Below the pieces are notes generated by a model, which was not told where the DNA came from, searched no databases, and worked only from the letters and a program-made list of their open reading frames with translations. This document shows positions 1-5,365 of a stretch of 5,365 bases of DNA, piece after piece (within the stretch, counting starts at the first letter, position 1; each line of letters opens with the position of its first letter). This DNA is from Verrucomicrobiales bacterium (GTDB lineage: Bacteria > Verrucomicrobiota > Verrucomicrobiia > Verrucomicrobiales > DEV007), in NCBI GenBank assembly GCA_023253615.1, contig JALRFZ010000647.1:1-5365 (forward strand), written 5' to 3'. Both the position numbers and the translations under genes were made by a program.

Positions 1-151
1 GGTCGTCGCAGGCTTCGGCTTTTTCAAAGGCGAGGAGGACATCACGCCGGATCGCGGTGGCATCGTCGAGGCTCTTGAGGCCGCGGGCGTGAGGTTCCCA
101 TTCGGCGTGGCCGAAATAACCGGTCTTCACCCCCATCGCGATGACGAGGTA
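1..151 (-). pseudogene. Type II NADH dehydrogenase-like flavoprotein, fragment lacking its N-terminus
   Basis: Reading leftward, 50 codons from 151 to 2 stay open to the window edge and match the end of the first dinucleotide-binding half of type II NADH:quinone oxidoreductases (NDH-2, Pyr_redox_2 fold). Visible hallmarks are YLVIAMGV (usually DYLVLATG), GYFGHAEWE, the RGLKSLDDA stretch and AIRRDVLLAFEKAE. Known family members have roughly 100 residues before this point, including the GGGFAG FAD-binding loop. I read all minus-strand frames of 152-428 and found no such motif. The same frame stays open to a TGA at 352-350, but that extension is arginine/proline-rich and unlike the family. A gene finder might start at the ATG at 136-134, which would give a protein with no FAD site. 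NDH-2 is a peripheral membrane enzyme that passes electrons from NADH to quinone, and this copy should not do so. I favour a 5'-truncated pseudogene; an assembly join is possible. The family call is fairly safe, the pseudogene call less so because the rest lies outside the window. Confidence 0.6.
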
Positions 152-272
152 GAGCGTTTTGTCAGGGATGGGACAATTGGCGGTGCCGTCCGAGGCGGAT
201 CGACACACCCGGGCCGCGGAGCGATCCGGAAAAAGCGGGGAAAAGGCGGCCTTCAGGATCGGGCGCAGGCCG

Positions 273-297
273 GATCGTGGTCGAGACGGCCACGGTC
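273..297 (+). terminator. Hairpin followed by short T-run; weak terminator candidate
   Basis: Bases 273-282 can pair with 288-297 as a ten-pair stem with two G-T wobbles, closing a five-base loop (GAGAC). TTT follows at 298-300. The shape suits a weak intrinsic terminator for plus-strand transcription. No plus-strand gene precedes it in the window, and the T-run is short. On the minus strand it would lie upstream of the NDH-2 fragment. Chance folding of GC-rich DNA is a real alternative. Confidence 0.25.
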
Positions 298-393
298 TTT
301 CCGCCGCGCGGGGCGGATGCAGAATACCGGGCCGGGTTGGATTCTCATTTCACCTTGAGACTACGATGATTTCCTCCGGAACGCGACCCGACC

Positions 394-421
394 TTTTCAG
401 AATCGTGGAATTCGCTTAGGT
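394..421 (+). promoter_or_regulatory. Candidate promoter of YdjY-domain gene with CTTAGG element
   Basis: TTTTCA (394-399) could be a -35 box, and CTTAGG/TTAGGT (415-421) lies where a -10 box would be for a transcript starting at or next to the ATG at 429. The spacer before TTAGGT is 16 bases. The same hexamer, or its reverse complement, occurs just before two other starts in this window (2532 and 3504). TTAGG could instead act as a poor ribosome-binding site. No experimental evidence is visible. Confidence 0.4.
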
Positions 422-428
422 TCCGGCC

Positions 429-1187
429 ATGTCTCCACGTCCCCGCTTCCTCCTTTGCCTCGGCCTCCTCTGCCTCTCCCCCGGCCTGGCGCAGGAAGAG
501 CCCCCGCGCTCCGTCCCGAAGCCGGGTGAGAAGTCCGGGGAAGTCCCCGTGCCCGAGGTGAGCGTGCAAAAGATCGGAGAGACCCTCTACCGCCTCGGCG
601 GGATCGAGTTCGACGCGAAATCGCGCGAGATCCGCTTTCCGGTGGTGGTGAACATGCGCGAGGGCGGACCGGTCGAGTATCTCCTCGTCCATGAGAACGG
701 CAAGGTCCACGAGTCCATCCTCACCACCGCGGTCTCGCCGCTGCATCTCCAGATCGTGATGAAACTGCTGCGCTACCAGGCCGGCAACGGCGACGTTTTC
801 AACTGTCTCCTCATCCCGGAGCTGATCGAAAAGGAAGGGGGCAAGGAAGCCGACCGCGGGGAGACGGTCTCGTTTCTCTTCACGCCCGAGGGCGGCGAGG
901 CGATGCCGGTCTACGATCTCGTGATCGATGGCGAGAGCGCCGAGGCGATGAAGCCGGGAGGCTGGATCTATACCGGCTCGGTGGTGCAGGACGGAGCCTT
1001 CATGGCCGAGGCCGAGGGATCCATCATCGCGATCTACCTCGACCATCTCGCCCTTTTCAACATGACCCGCGAGGGGGCCGACATCGACGAGCGCTGGGGC
1101 GCGCGCCACAGCGTCATCCCCGAAATCGGCACCAAAGGCGTCCTCACGATCCGGGCCGGGGAGATTCCGGTCACAAAAAAGGATTGA
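429..1187 (+). CDS. Exported YdjY-domain protein
   Basis: This 252-residue protein starts with a Sec signal peptide: basic N-terminus, leucine-rich core at residues 7-20, and likely cleavage after GLA at 21. A proline-rich linker follows to about residue 45. Residues 55-245 match the YdjY domain of PVC-group proteins: GGIEFDAKSREIRFPVVVNMREG, a conserved EYLLV-x-E-x-GKVHE segment (83-95), then TTAVSPLHLQ, GGWIYTGS (177-184), EGSIIAIY (196-203) and a C-terminal IPEIGTKGVLTI strand. The domain's biochemical role is not known to me. The mature protein has a single cysteine (Cys126), so it cannot hold an iron-sulphur cluster of the kind proposed for some YdjY proteins. It probably acts in the periplasm or at the cell surface. 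The prenyltransferase-repeat gene follows after 55 bases in the same direction and is likely co-transcribed. Only a TTAGG resembles a ribosome-binding site; the signal peptide fixes the start at 429. Family call firm, function unknown. Confidence 0.85.
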   Translation: MSPRPRFLLCLGLLCLSPGLAQEEPPRSVPKPGEKSGEVPVPEVSVQKIGETLYRLGGIEFDAKSREIRFPVVVNMREGGPVEYLLVHENGKVHESILTTAVSPLHLQIVMKLLRYQAGNGDVFNCLLIPELIEKEGGKEADRGETVSFLFTPEGGEAMPVYDLVIDGESAEAMKPGGWIYTGSVVQDGAFMAEAEGSIIAIYLDHLALFNMTREGADIDERWGARHSVIPEIGTKGVLTIRAGEIPVTKKD

Positions 1188-1242
1188 ACGCGCCAATCCC
1201 CGCGCGACTCCAAGTCGTTCGCATCCCATCCAGCCAATATTC

Positions 1243-2436
1243 ATGAAAACCTCTCTCACCCTGCTCTCCGTCGCGGGACTCCTTTCCTGCCTCCCCGCCT
1301 CCGCCCAGGATCGTCCCGCCCCCGGAGTGGACGGGGCCAACGTCTCGCTCAAACTCGAAGTCGAACGCGCCATCGCCAAAGGGGTGGAATACCTGAAGTC
1401 GAAGCAGGACAAGGAGAAGGGCTCCTGGAGCGATCCGGTGAATCCGGCCTTCACCGCGCTCGCGATTTCCTCCATCCTCGGTGATCCGAATCTCGATCCC
1501 GCCAAGGGCCTCCCCGCCGAGGTGGAGAAAGGCTACGAATTCCTCCTCTCGAACGTCAAGCCCGATGGCGGCATCTACAGCAGGGGGCTCGCCACCTACA
1601 ACACCGCTCTCGCCGTGACGGCGCTGGTGCAGTCGGGCAAGAAGGAGCACCTCCCCGTGATCGCGAAGGCCCGCCGCCTCCTCGTGAACCAGCAACAGGA
1701 TTACGACAAGAAGGGCACGGTCGACAATCTCTTCGACGGCGGGATCGGCTACGGCGGCACCTACGCCCACTCGGATCTCTCCAACACCCACCTCGCGATG
1801 GAGGCCCTCTATTATTCGAAGAAGGTCCTCGCCGACACCGAATTCGACGACACCAAGGAATTCGACCTCGATTGGAATGCGGCGATCGAGTTTGTCAGCG
1901 CCACCCAAAACAGCGAGGCGAGCGTGAAACGTCTCGGCGACTGGGCCGGTCTGCGCGAGGAGGACAAGGGCGGGTTCGTCTATTTCCCCGGAGACACGAA
2001 ATCGGAGGAGATCGAGCTGAAGACCGACGGCGGCACGAAGACCGCCCTGCGCAGCTACGGCAGCATGAGCTACGCGGGCTTGCTCTCCTTCATCTACGCC
2101 GACATGGACCGCGATGATCCGCGCATCGCCTCGGTCATGGATTGGCTCAGCAAGAACTTCACCCTCGAGGAAAATCCGGGGATGGAGGCGCAGGGGCTCC
2201 ACTACTATTACCACACCATGTCGAAGGCCCTCGCCATCACCGGCACGAAGGCGCTCGTGACTCCCGAAGGTAAAAAGATCGATTGGAAAAAGGATCTCGC
2301 CCTGAAACTGATGAGCGACCAGCAGGAGGACGGCTCGTGGGTCAACCAAGGATCCAACCGCTGGATGGAGGACAATTCCATTCTCGTGACCGCCTATTCG
2401 CTGCTCGCGCTGGAGCACCTCTACCGGCAGCTGTGA
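1243..2436 (+). CDS. Exported prenyltransferase/squalene-cyclase repeat protein
   Basis: This 397-residue protein begins with a signal peptide (hydrophobic core 4-19, likely cleavage after ASA at 21). An LLSC at 13-16 leaves open a lipoprotein with Cys16 as its anchor. The rest matches the alpha/alpha-barrel repeats shared by squalene-hopene cyclases and prenyltransferase beta subunits. QW-like motifs are QDKEKGSW (55-62) and QQEDGSW (360-366), with glycine-rich turns at PDGGIY, GGIGYGG (166-172) and DKGGFVYF. SDLSNTHLAMEAL (177-189), SYGSMSYAGLLSFIYA (271-286) and NPGMEAQGLHYYYHTMSKAL (311-330) are typical of a conserved secreted subfamily in Planctomycetes and Verrucomicrobia. The class II cyclase acid motif DxDDTA is missing, and so is an obvious farnesyltransferase zinc site, so terpene cyclisation is not supported. 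It could bind a hydrophobic or carbohydrate ligand, or act as a scaffold; that is guesswork. No purine-rich ribosome-binding site precedes the ATG. The YdjY-domain gene lies 55 bases upstream and is the likely partner. Confidence 0.85.
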   Translation: MKTSLTLLSVAGLLSCLPASAQDRPAPGVDGANVSLKLEVERAIAKGVEYLKSKQDKEKGSWSDPVNPAFTALAISSILGDPNLDPAKGLPAEVEKGYEFLLSNVKPDGGIYSRGLATYNTALAVTALVQSGKKEHLPVIAKARRLLVNQQQDYDKKGTVDNLFDGGIGYGGTYAHSDLSNTHLAMEALYYSKKVLADTEFDDTKEFDLDWNAAIEFVSATQNSEASVKRLGDWAGLREEDKGGFVYFPGDTKSEEIELKTDGGTKTALRSYGSMSYAGLLSFIYADMDRDDPRIASVMDWLSKNFTLEENPGMEAQGLHYYYHTMSKALAITGTKALVTPEGKKIDWKKDLALKLMSDQQEDGSWVNQGSNRWMEDNSILVTAYSLLALEHLYRQL

Positions 2437-2468
2437 GGGTGGTCTGAAGTCGTCCAACCCGGCCAAAA

Positions 2469-2493
2469 CCGGCTTTGCCCGCCGCAAATCCGG
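2469..2493 (+). terminator. Strong hairpin after prenyltransferase-repeat gene, no T-run
   Basis: CCGG-C-TTTGC at 2469-2478 pairs with GCAAA-T-CCGG at 2484-2493. This gives nine pairs, one internal C-T mismatch and a five-base CCGCC loop. It sits 33 bases past the stop of the preceding gene and just before the candidate promoter of the hydrolase gene, which suits transcript ending or 3'-end protection. It lacks a following T-tract, so it is not a classical intrinsic terminator. A regulatory role for the next gene is the alternative. Confidence 0.35.
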
Positions 2494-2495
2494 CA

Positions 2496-2526
2496 TTGCT
2501 TCGACCACGGCGATCGTGCCTAAGCT
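2496..2526 (+). promoter_or_regulatory. Candidate promoter of hydrolase gene with CCTAAG element
   Basis: TTGCTT (2496-2501) could be a -35 box. CCTAAG (2519-2524) or TAAGCT (2521-2526) could be the -10 box, with spacers of 17 or 19 bases. The ATG at 2532 lies 5-7 bases beyond, which implies a very short leader or none. CCTAAG is the reverse complement of the CTTAGG found before the starts at 429 and 3504. GGGG at 2527-2530 is too close to the ATG to be a good ribosome-binding site. Confidence 0.4.
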
Positions 2527-2531
2527 GGGGC

Positions 2532-3431
2532 ATGAAACGCTTGCTTCTTTCCACGCTCCTCCTCGGCTTCGCTCTTGATCCCGCGCGCGCTGAAACCATC
2601 CCGCTCTGGCCCGACCTCGCGCCGGGCGAGACGACCAAAAAGCCCGGCACGGAATTGCCGATGCGCCCCGAGGACCAGCCGCCCATCAGCCGGGTCGAGA
2701 ACATCACCGCGCCGACCCTCGCGCTCTTCCCGGCACCAAAGGAGAAGGCGAACGGAGTCGGTGTCCTCATCCTGCCGGGAGGCGGATTTGGCAAAGTGGT
2801 GCCCAACATGGAGGGATCGGAGGCGGCGGCATGGCTCAACGGGCTCGGCATTTCCGCCTACGTCCTCAGCTACCGCACCACCACCGGCGTCGATCCCGCG
2901 GGCGAGGCCGTGGCGAAGGCCGAACCTTGGAAACGGCCCCTCCAGGATTCGCAGCGCGGCATCCGCCATCTGCGCCATCACGCGAAGGAATACGGTCTCG
3001 ATCCGGCGAAAATCGGCCTGCTCGGCTTCTCCGCGGGAGGTCAGGTCGCGGCGATCCACCTGACGAGCGAGTCGGCGGCCTACGAAGCGGTCGATGCCGT
3101 CGACGAGGCAGGCTTTCGTCCCGATTTTTCGATGTTGGTCTACCCCTGGCGCGTCGCTGATGACAAAACGGGACAACTGATGCCCCAGATCAAACCTTCC
3201 GCGAAGATGCCGCCGGGATTCCTCGTCCACACCGACGACGACAAATCGTCCTCGCTCGGCGCGGCCCTGATCTATCTCGGAATGAAGCAGCATGGCGTCT
3301 CCGGCGAGCTGCACGTCTATCAGAATGGCGGCCACGGCTACGGCACGCGTCCGCGTCCGGGATCCGTCATCGGCACGTGGAAAGATCGCGGCAGCGACTG
3401 GTTGCGGGTCAGGGGACTCGCGGCGGAATAG
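2532..3431 (+). CDS. Exported alpha/beta hydrolase, probable carbohydrate esterase type
   Basis: Starting at the ATG at 2532 gives a 299-residue protein with a clean signal peptide (KR then a leucine-rich core, likely cleavage after ARA at 20). An upstream TTG at 2475 would bury that signal behind 19 extra residues, so I reject it. The mature protein opens with IPLWPDLAPG, typical of secreted esterases of the BD-FAE/acetylxylan-esterase-like branch of the alpha/beta hydrolase fold. The oxyanion-hole region is LPGGGFG (81-87) followed by EGSEAAAWL. The nucleophile elbow GFSAGG carries Ser167. The acid is probably Asp235 or Asp236 in VHTDDD, and the base His268 in GGHGYG. RPLQDSQRGIRHLR (135-148) is also typical of the family. 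The triad looks complete, so the enzyme is probably active on ester groups, perhaps acetylated or feruloylated polysaccharides in the periplasm or outside the cell; the substrate is inferred. It probably forms its own transcription unit, with a hairpin and candidate promoter upstream and a 72-base gap before aguB. Confidence 0.87.
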   Translation: MKRLLLSTLLLGFALDPARAETIPLWPDLAPGETTKKPGTELPMRPEDQPPISRVENITAPTLALFPAPKEKANGVGVLILPGGGFGKVVPNMEGSEAAAWLNGLGISAYVLSYRTTTGVDPAGEAVAKAEPWKRPLQDSQRGIRHLRHHAKEYGLDPAKIGLLGFSAGGQVAAIHLTSESAAYEAVDAVDEAGFRPDFSMLVYPWRVADDKTGQLMPQIKPSAKMPPGFLVHTDDDKSSSLGAALIYLGMKQHGVSGELHVYQNGGHGYGTRPRPGSVIGTWKDRGSDWLRVRGLAAE

Positions 3432-3468
3432 ACCCGCGCGATCCGACGTTTCCGCCCCCTCGTTTTCC

Positions 3469-3500
3469 TTGCGGATTTCGCCTGAGGGCCGTCCTTAGGG
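3469..3500 (+). promoter_or_regulatory. Candidate aguB promoter with CTTAGG element inside a start-proximal hairpin
   Basis: TTGCGG (3469-3474) could be a -35 box and CCTTAG (3493-3498) the -10 box, with an 18-base spacer. The ATG at 3504 follows five bases later. The same bases can fold: CCTGAGG (3481-3487) pairs with CCTTAGG (3493-3499) through seven pairs, one of them a G-T wobble, around a five-base GCCGT loop. If the transcript starts upstream of 3481, this hairpin would hide AGGG (3497-3500), the only Shine-Dalgarno-like bases near this start. The two readings, promoter and translational control, exclude each other for any one transcript. Confidence 0.4.
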
Positions 3501-3503
3501 CGC

Positions 3504-4367
3504 ATGAAAACGCTCACCATTGGTCTCACGCAGTTCGCTGCGGTGGAGGACCCGGCCACGAATCTCGACAGCTCCGAACGCCTTGTCCGCGCCGCCGCGG
3601 CGAAAGGCGCGCAGGTGATCTGCCTGCAGGAGATGTGCTCGACGCTCTACTTCTGTCGCAGCGAGGATCCCGCGCTCTTCCGCTATGCCGAGGCCATCCC
3701 GGGCGACACGACGGCCCGCTTCGAGGCGATCGCGAAAGAGCTGGGGGTCGTCATCGTCCTGCCGCTCTTTGAGAAGCGCGCCACCGGGCTCTATCACAAC
3801 ACCGCCGCCGTCCTCGATGCCGACGGCACCTGCCTCGGCAAGTATCGCAAGATGCACATCCCCGAGGATCCCGGGTTTCACGAGAAGTTCTACTTCACTC
3901 CCGGCGATCTCGGCTACCGCGTCTGGGAAACCGCCTTCGGCAAAATCGGCGTGCTCATCTGCTGGGACCAATGGTATCCCGAGGCCGCGCGTCTCACTGC
4001 GATGCAGGGGGCGAACGTACTGTTCTATCCGACCGCGATCGGCTGGCTCGCCGAGGAAAAGGACACCCTCGGCAAAGCCCAGCACAATGCCTGGGAAACC
4101 GTGCAGAAGGGCCACGGCGTCGCCAACGGATGTTTCGTCGCCGCCTCGAACCGCGTCGGCCGCGAAGGCGACACGATCTTCTGGGGACAATCCTTCGTCA
4201 GCAATCCCTATGGCGAGGTGATCACCCGCACTCCCGTGACCGAAGAGACCGCTGAGGCAGTGGTGTGTGATCTGGAGCAGCTCGAGGAGTTCAGGAACAT
4301 CTGGCCGTTCTTCCGGGATCGGAGGATTGATAGTTATGATTCGATACTGAAGCGTTGGATCGATTGA
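3504..4367 (+). CDS. aguB: N-carbamoylputrescine amidase
   Basis: This 287-residue protein is a full-length member of the nitrilase superfamily. AguB hydrolyses N-carbamoylputrescine to putrescine, CO2 and ammonia, the last step of the agmatine deiminase route to putrescine in the cytoplasm. The catalytic triad is visible: Glu43 in LQEM, Lys116 in KYRKMHIP and Cys153 in LICWDQWYPEAAR. The CWDQWYPEAAR stretch, together with ATGLYHNTAAVLDADG and PEDPGFHEKFYFTPGD (120-135), is specific for AguB-type enzymes rather than general amidases. Length and N-terminus (MKTLTIGLTQFA) fit the family, and no signal peptide is present. The start at 3504 is the first ATG in frame and opens directly into the first core strand. 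aguA follows after 24 bases in the same direction, so the two are almost certainly one operon, and this pairing strongly supports the function. Upstream are a candidate promoter and a hairpin that could affect translation. High confidence. Confidence 0.95.
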   Translation: MKTLTIGLTQFAAVEDPATNLDSSERLVRAAAAKGAQVICLQEMCSTLYFCRSEDPALFRYAEAIPGDTTARFEAIAKELGVVIVLPLFEKRATGLYHNTAAVLDADGTCLGKYRKMHIPEDPGFHEKFYFTPGDLGYRVWETAFGKIGVLICWDQWYPEAARLTAMQGANVLFYPTAIGWLAEEKDTLGKAQHNAWETVQKGHGVANGCFVAASNRVGREGDTIFWGQSFVSNPYGEVITRTPVTEETAEAVVCDLEQLEEFRNIWPFFRDRRIDSYDSILKRWID

Positions 4368-4391
4368 TCGTAGACCACCAAAACTCTCCGC

Positions 4392-5365
4392 ATGTCATCC
4401 TCTCTGAAAGATCTGGGCTACCGAATGCCCGCCGAATGGGCCCCCCAATCCGCGATCTGGCTTTCTTGGCCTTCGGGTCATCCCGATTGCTGGCCCGAGA
4501 CCCTTGCCAAGGTCGAATCGGTCTTTGCCGAAATCGCCGCCGCGATCAGCCGCTACGAACCCGTGCGCATCAATGCTCCGGCCGCCCGTCATGAGGAAAT
4601 CCGCCGTCAGATCCTCGGGGCCCGCGCCGTTGCCGATCAGGTCGAGCTCTACGATCATCCCAACAACGATGTCTGGTGCCGCGACCATGGTCCGCTTTTC
4701 GTGAAACACCGCGAGACCGGCGCCCTCGCCATCACCGACTGGGGCTTCAACGGCTGGGGCGACAAGTTCGGTCCCTACGAGCTCGACAACGAGATCCCGC
4801 GCCACATCGCGAATACCCTAGGGCTCCCGCGCTTCGAGGCGGGGATGATCCTCGAGGGCGGCTCGATCGAGCAGAACAGCCTCGGTCAGATGCTGACGAC
4901 GGAAGCCGTCCTCCTCAATCCGAACCGCAATCCCGATCTTTCCCGTGGCGAGATCGAGGAACGCATCAAGGACTACCTCGGCATGGACGAGATCTTCTGG
5001 CTCGCCTCCGGGATCGAGGGCGACGATACCGACGGACACATCGACGACATCGCCCGCTTCGTGAACGACGCCACCATCGTCATCTCGCGCGAGCCCGACG
5101 GCGACAATCCGAACCATCGCGTCCTCGCCGAAAACCGCGAGCGCCTCGGCGACTTCCGCCTGCCTGATGGGTCGAAACCCGAGATCGTCGACATCGACCT
5201 GCCCGAAGCCTGTCTCGCGCCCGACTGGAGGCTCCCCGTACTCCCGGCGAGCTACGTGAACTTCCTCATCCTCAACGGCGCCGTCCTCGTCCCCGTCTTC
5301 GGACAGGAAAAGCGTGACCGTGCCGCGGTGGGTTTGTTAGGCGAGCTTTTCGCGGGACGCGAGAT
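4392..5365 (+). CDS. aguA: Agmatine deiminase, cut by the right window edge
   Basis: From the ATG at 4392, 324 codons stay open to the edge; related enzymes have about 340-380 residues, so the last few dozen are missing. Agmatine deiminase hydrolyses agmatine to N-carbamoylputrescine and ammonia, feeding AguB encoded just upstream. It belongs to the guanidino-group-modifying (PPAD-type) fold. Visible family signatures are YRMPAEWAPQSAIWLSWP (10-27), NNDVWCRDHGP (91-101, Asp98), DWGFNGWG (116-123), EGGSIE (155-160, Glu155), DDTDGHIDDIARF (211-223, His216 and Asp218) and ASYVNFLILNGAVLVPVFG (286-304). Asp98, His216 and Asp218 match the catalytic residues known in the family. The catalytic cysteine, expected in a GGG-x-x-HC-x-TQQ motif, lies beyond the window, so intactness cannot be confirmed. 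The start gives the usual short lead into MPAEW. No Shine-Dalgarno sequence precedes it, so with a 24-base gap after aguB translational coupling is plausible. Family call is secure. Confidence 0.95.
   Translation, partial: MSSSLKDLGYRMPAEWAPQSAIWLSWPSGHPDCWPETLAKVESVFAEIAAAISRYEPVRINAPAARHEEIRRQILGARAVADQVELYDHPNNDVWCRDHGPLFVKHRETGALAITDWGFNGWGDKFGPYELDNEIPRHIANTLGLPRFEAGMILEGGSIEQNSLGQMLTTEAVLLNPNRNPDLSRGEIEERIKDYLGMDEIFWLASGIEGDDTDGHIDDIARFVNDATIVISREPDGDNPNHRVLAENRERLGDFRLPDGSKPEIVDIDLPEACLAPDWRLPVLPASYVNFLILNGAVLVPVFGQEKRDRAAVGLLGELFAGRE

Larger units (their letters stand above)
152..428. other. Non-coding stretch between NDH-2 remnant and YdjY-domain gene
   Basis: This 277-base stretch holds no convincing gene. 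Overlapping open frames on both strands give arginine-, glycine- and proline-rich translations typical of random GC-rich DNA, with no domain I recognise. It contains the hairpin at 273-297 and, near its right end, the candidate promoter of the next gene. If the leftward fragment is a decayed NDH-2 gene, this is where its missing 5' part would have been, so the stretch may be sequence that replaced it. Confidence 0.5.

Noticed and set aside
89..419. Two small overlapping plus-strand open frames (89 and 86 codons)
   Set aside because: Their composition is arginine- and glycine-rich with no motif. The first overlaps the NDH-2 fragment, whose minus-strand frame has clear family similarity.
1189..1217. 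Short inverted repeats (CGCGC/GCGCG and CGACT/AGTCG) between the first two complete genes
   Set aside because: Five-pair stems in GC-rich sequence are expected by chance, and they overlap so only one could form.
345..1505. Minus-strand open frame of 386 codons opposite the YdjY-domain gene
   Set aside because: It overlaps two genes with strong family motifs and signal peptides on the other strand, and shows no recognisable domain.
1840..1854. EFDDT (residues 200-204) in the prenyltransferase-repeat protein as a DxDDT cyclase acid motif
   Set aside because: The first aspartate is replaced by glutamate, the following alanine is lysine, and the motif sits in a hydrophilic loop rather than the usual cyclase context.
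1171..2508. Long minus-strand open frame of 445 codons opposite the prenyltransferase-repeat gene
   Set aside because: Its translation is a low-information mix rich in valine, glycine, glutamate and arginine with no domain. It is a codon-bias shadow of a well-supported plus-strand gene.
2475..2531. TTG at 2475 as start of the hydrolase
   Set aside because: It would put 19 residues before a well-formed signal peptide and would start translation inside the hairpin at 2469-2493. The ATG at 2532 fits much better.
3404..3437. Inverted repeat GCGGGTC/GACCCGC spanning the stop of the hydrolase gene, considered as a terminator
   Set aside because: Seven perfect pairs, but with a 20-base loop and no T-run after it, and one arm lies in coding sequence. 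Chance is likely in DNA this GC-rich.

Overview
This GC-rich, gene-dense window looks like ordinary chromosome from a Gram-negative member of the PVC group, most likely Verrucomicrobiota. The taxon is an inference. It rests on a secreted YdjY-domain protein next to a secreted prenyltransferase/squalene-cyclase-repeat protein, exported alpha/beta hydrolases of the type common in that phylum, and start codons that mostly lack a Shine-Dalgarno sequence. I see no rRNA, tRNA, CRISPR array, insertion sequence or attachment site.

Layout. Positions 1-151 (minus strand) encode a piece of a type II NADH dehydrogenase-like flavoprotein that runs off the left edge. Its N-terminal FAD-binding part is absent from the DNA where it should lie, so it looks like a 5'-truncated remnant. 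Positions 152-428 hold no convincing gene, only a hairpin at 273-297 and a candidate promoter before the next gene. Five plus-strand genes follow: a YdjY-domain exported protein (429-1187), a prenyltransferase-repeat exported protein (1243-2436), an exported alpha/beta hydrolase (2532-3431), N-carbamoylputrescine amidase (aguB, 3504-4367) and agmatine deiminase (aguA, 4392 to beyond the right edge). The last gene lacks its final residues, including the expected catalytic cysteine.

The genes form three likely transcription units: the YdjY/prenyltransferase-repeat pair, the hydrolase alone, and aguB-aguA. The first gene of each unit has a CTTAGG or CCTAAG element (the two are reverse complements) 4-8 bases before its ATG. 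I found this hexamer nowhere else in the window, and it may be the -10 region of leaderless or nearly leaderless promoters. AguA and AguB together convert agmatine to putrescine through N-carbamoylputrescine. The arginine decarboxylase that would supply agmatine is not in view. The first three complete proteins appear to be exported and have no visible link to polyamine metabolism.

Nothing here amounts to a clearly new biological system. The points most worth a second look are the recurrent start-proximal motif, the truncated NDH-2 remnant, and the unexplained secreted YdjY/prenyltransferase-repeat pair.
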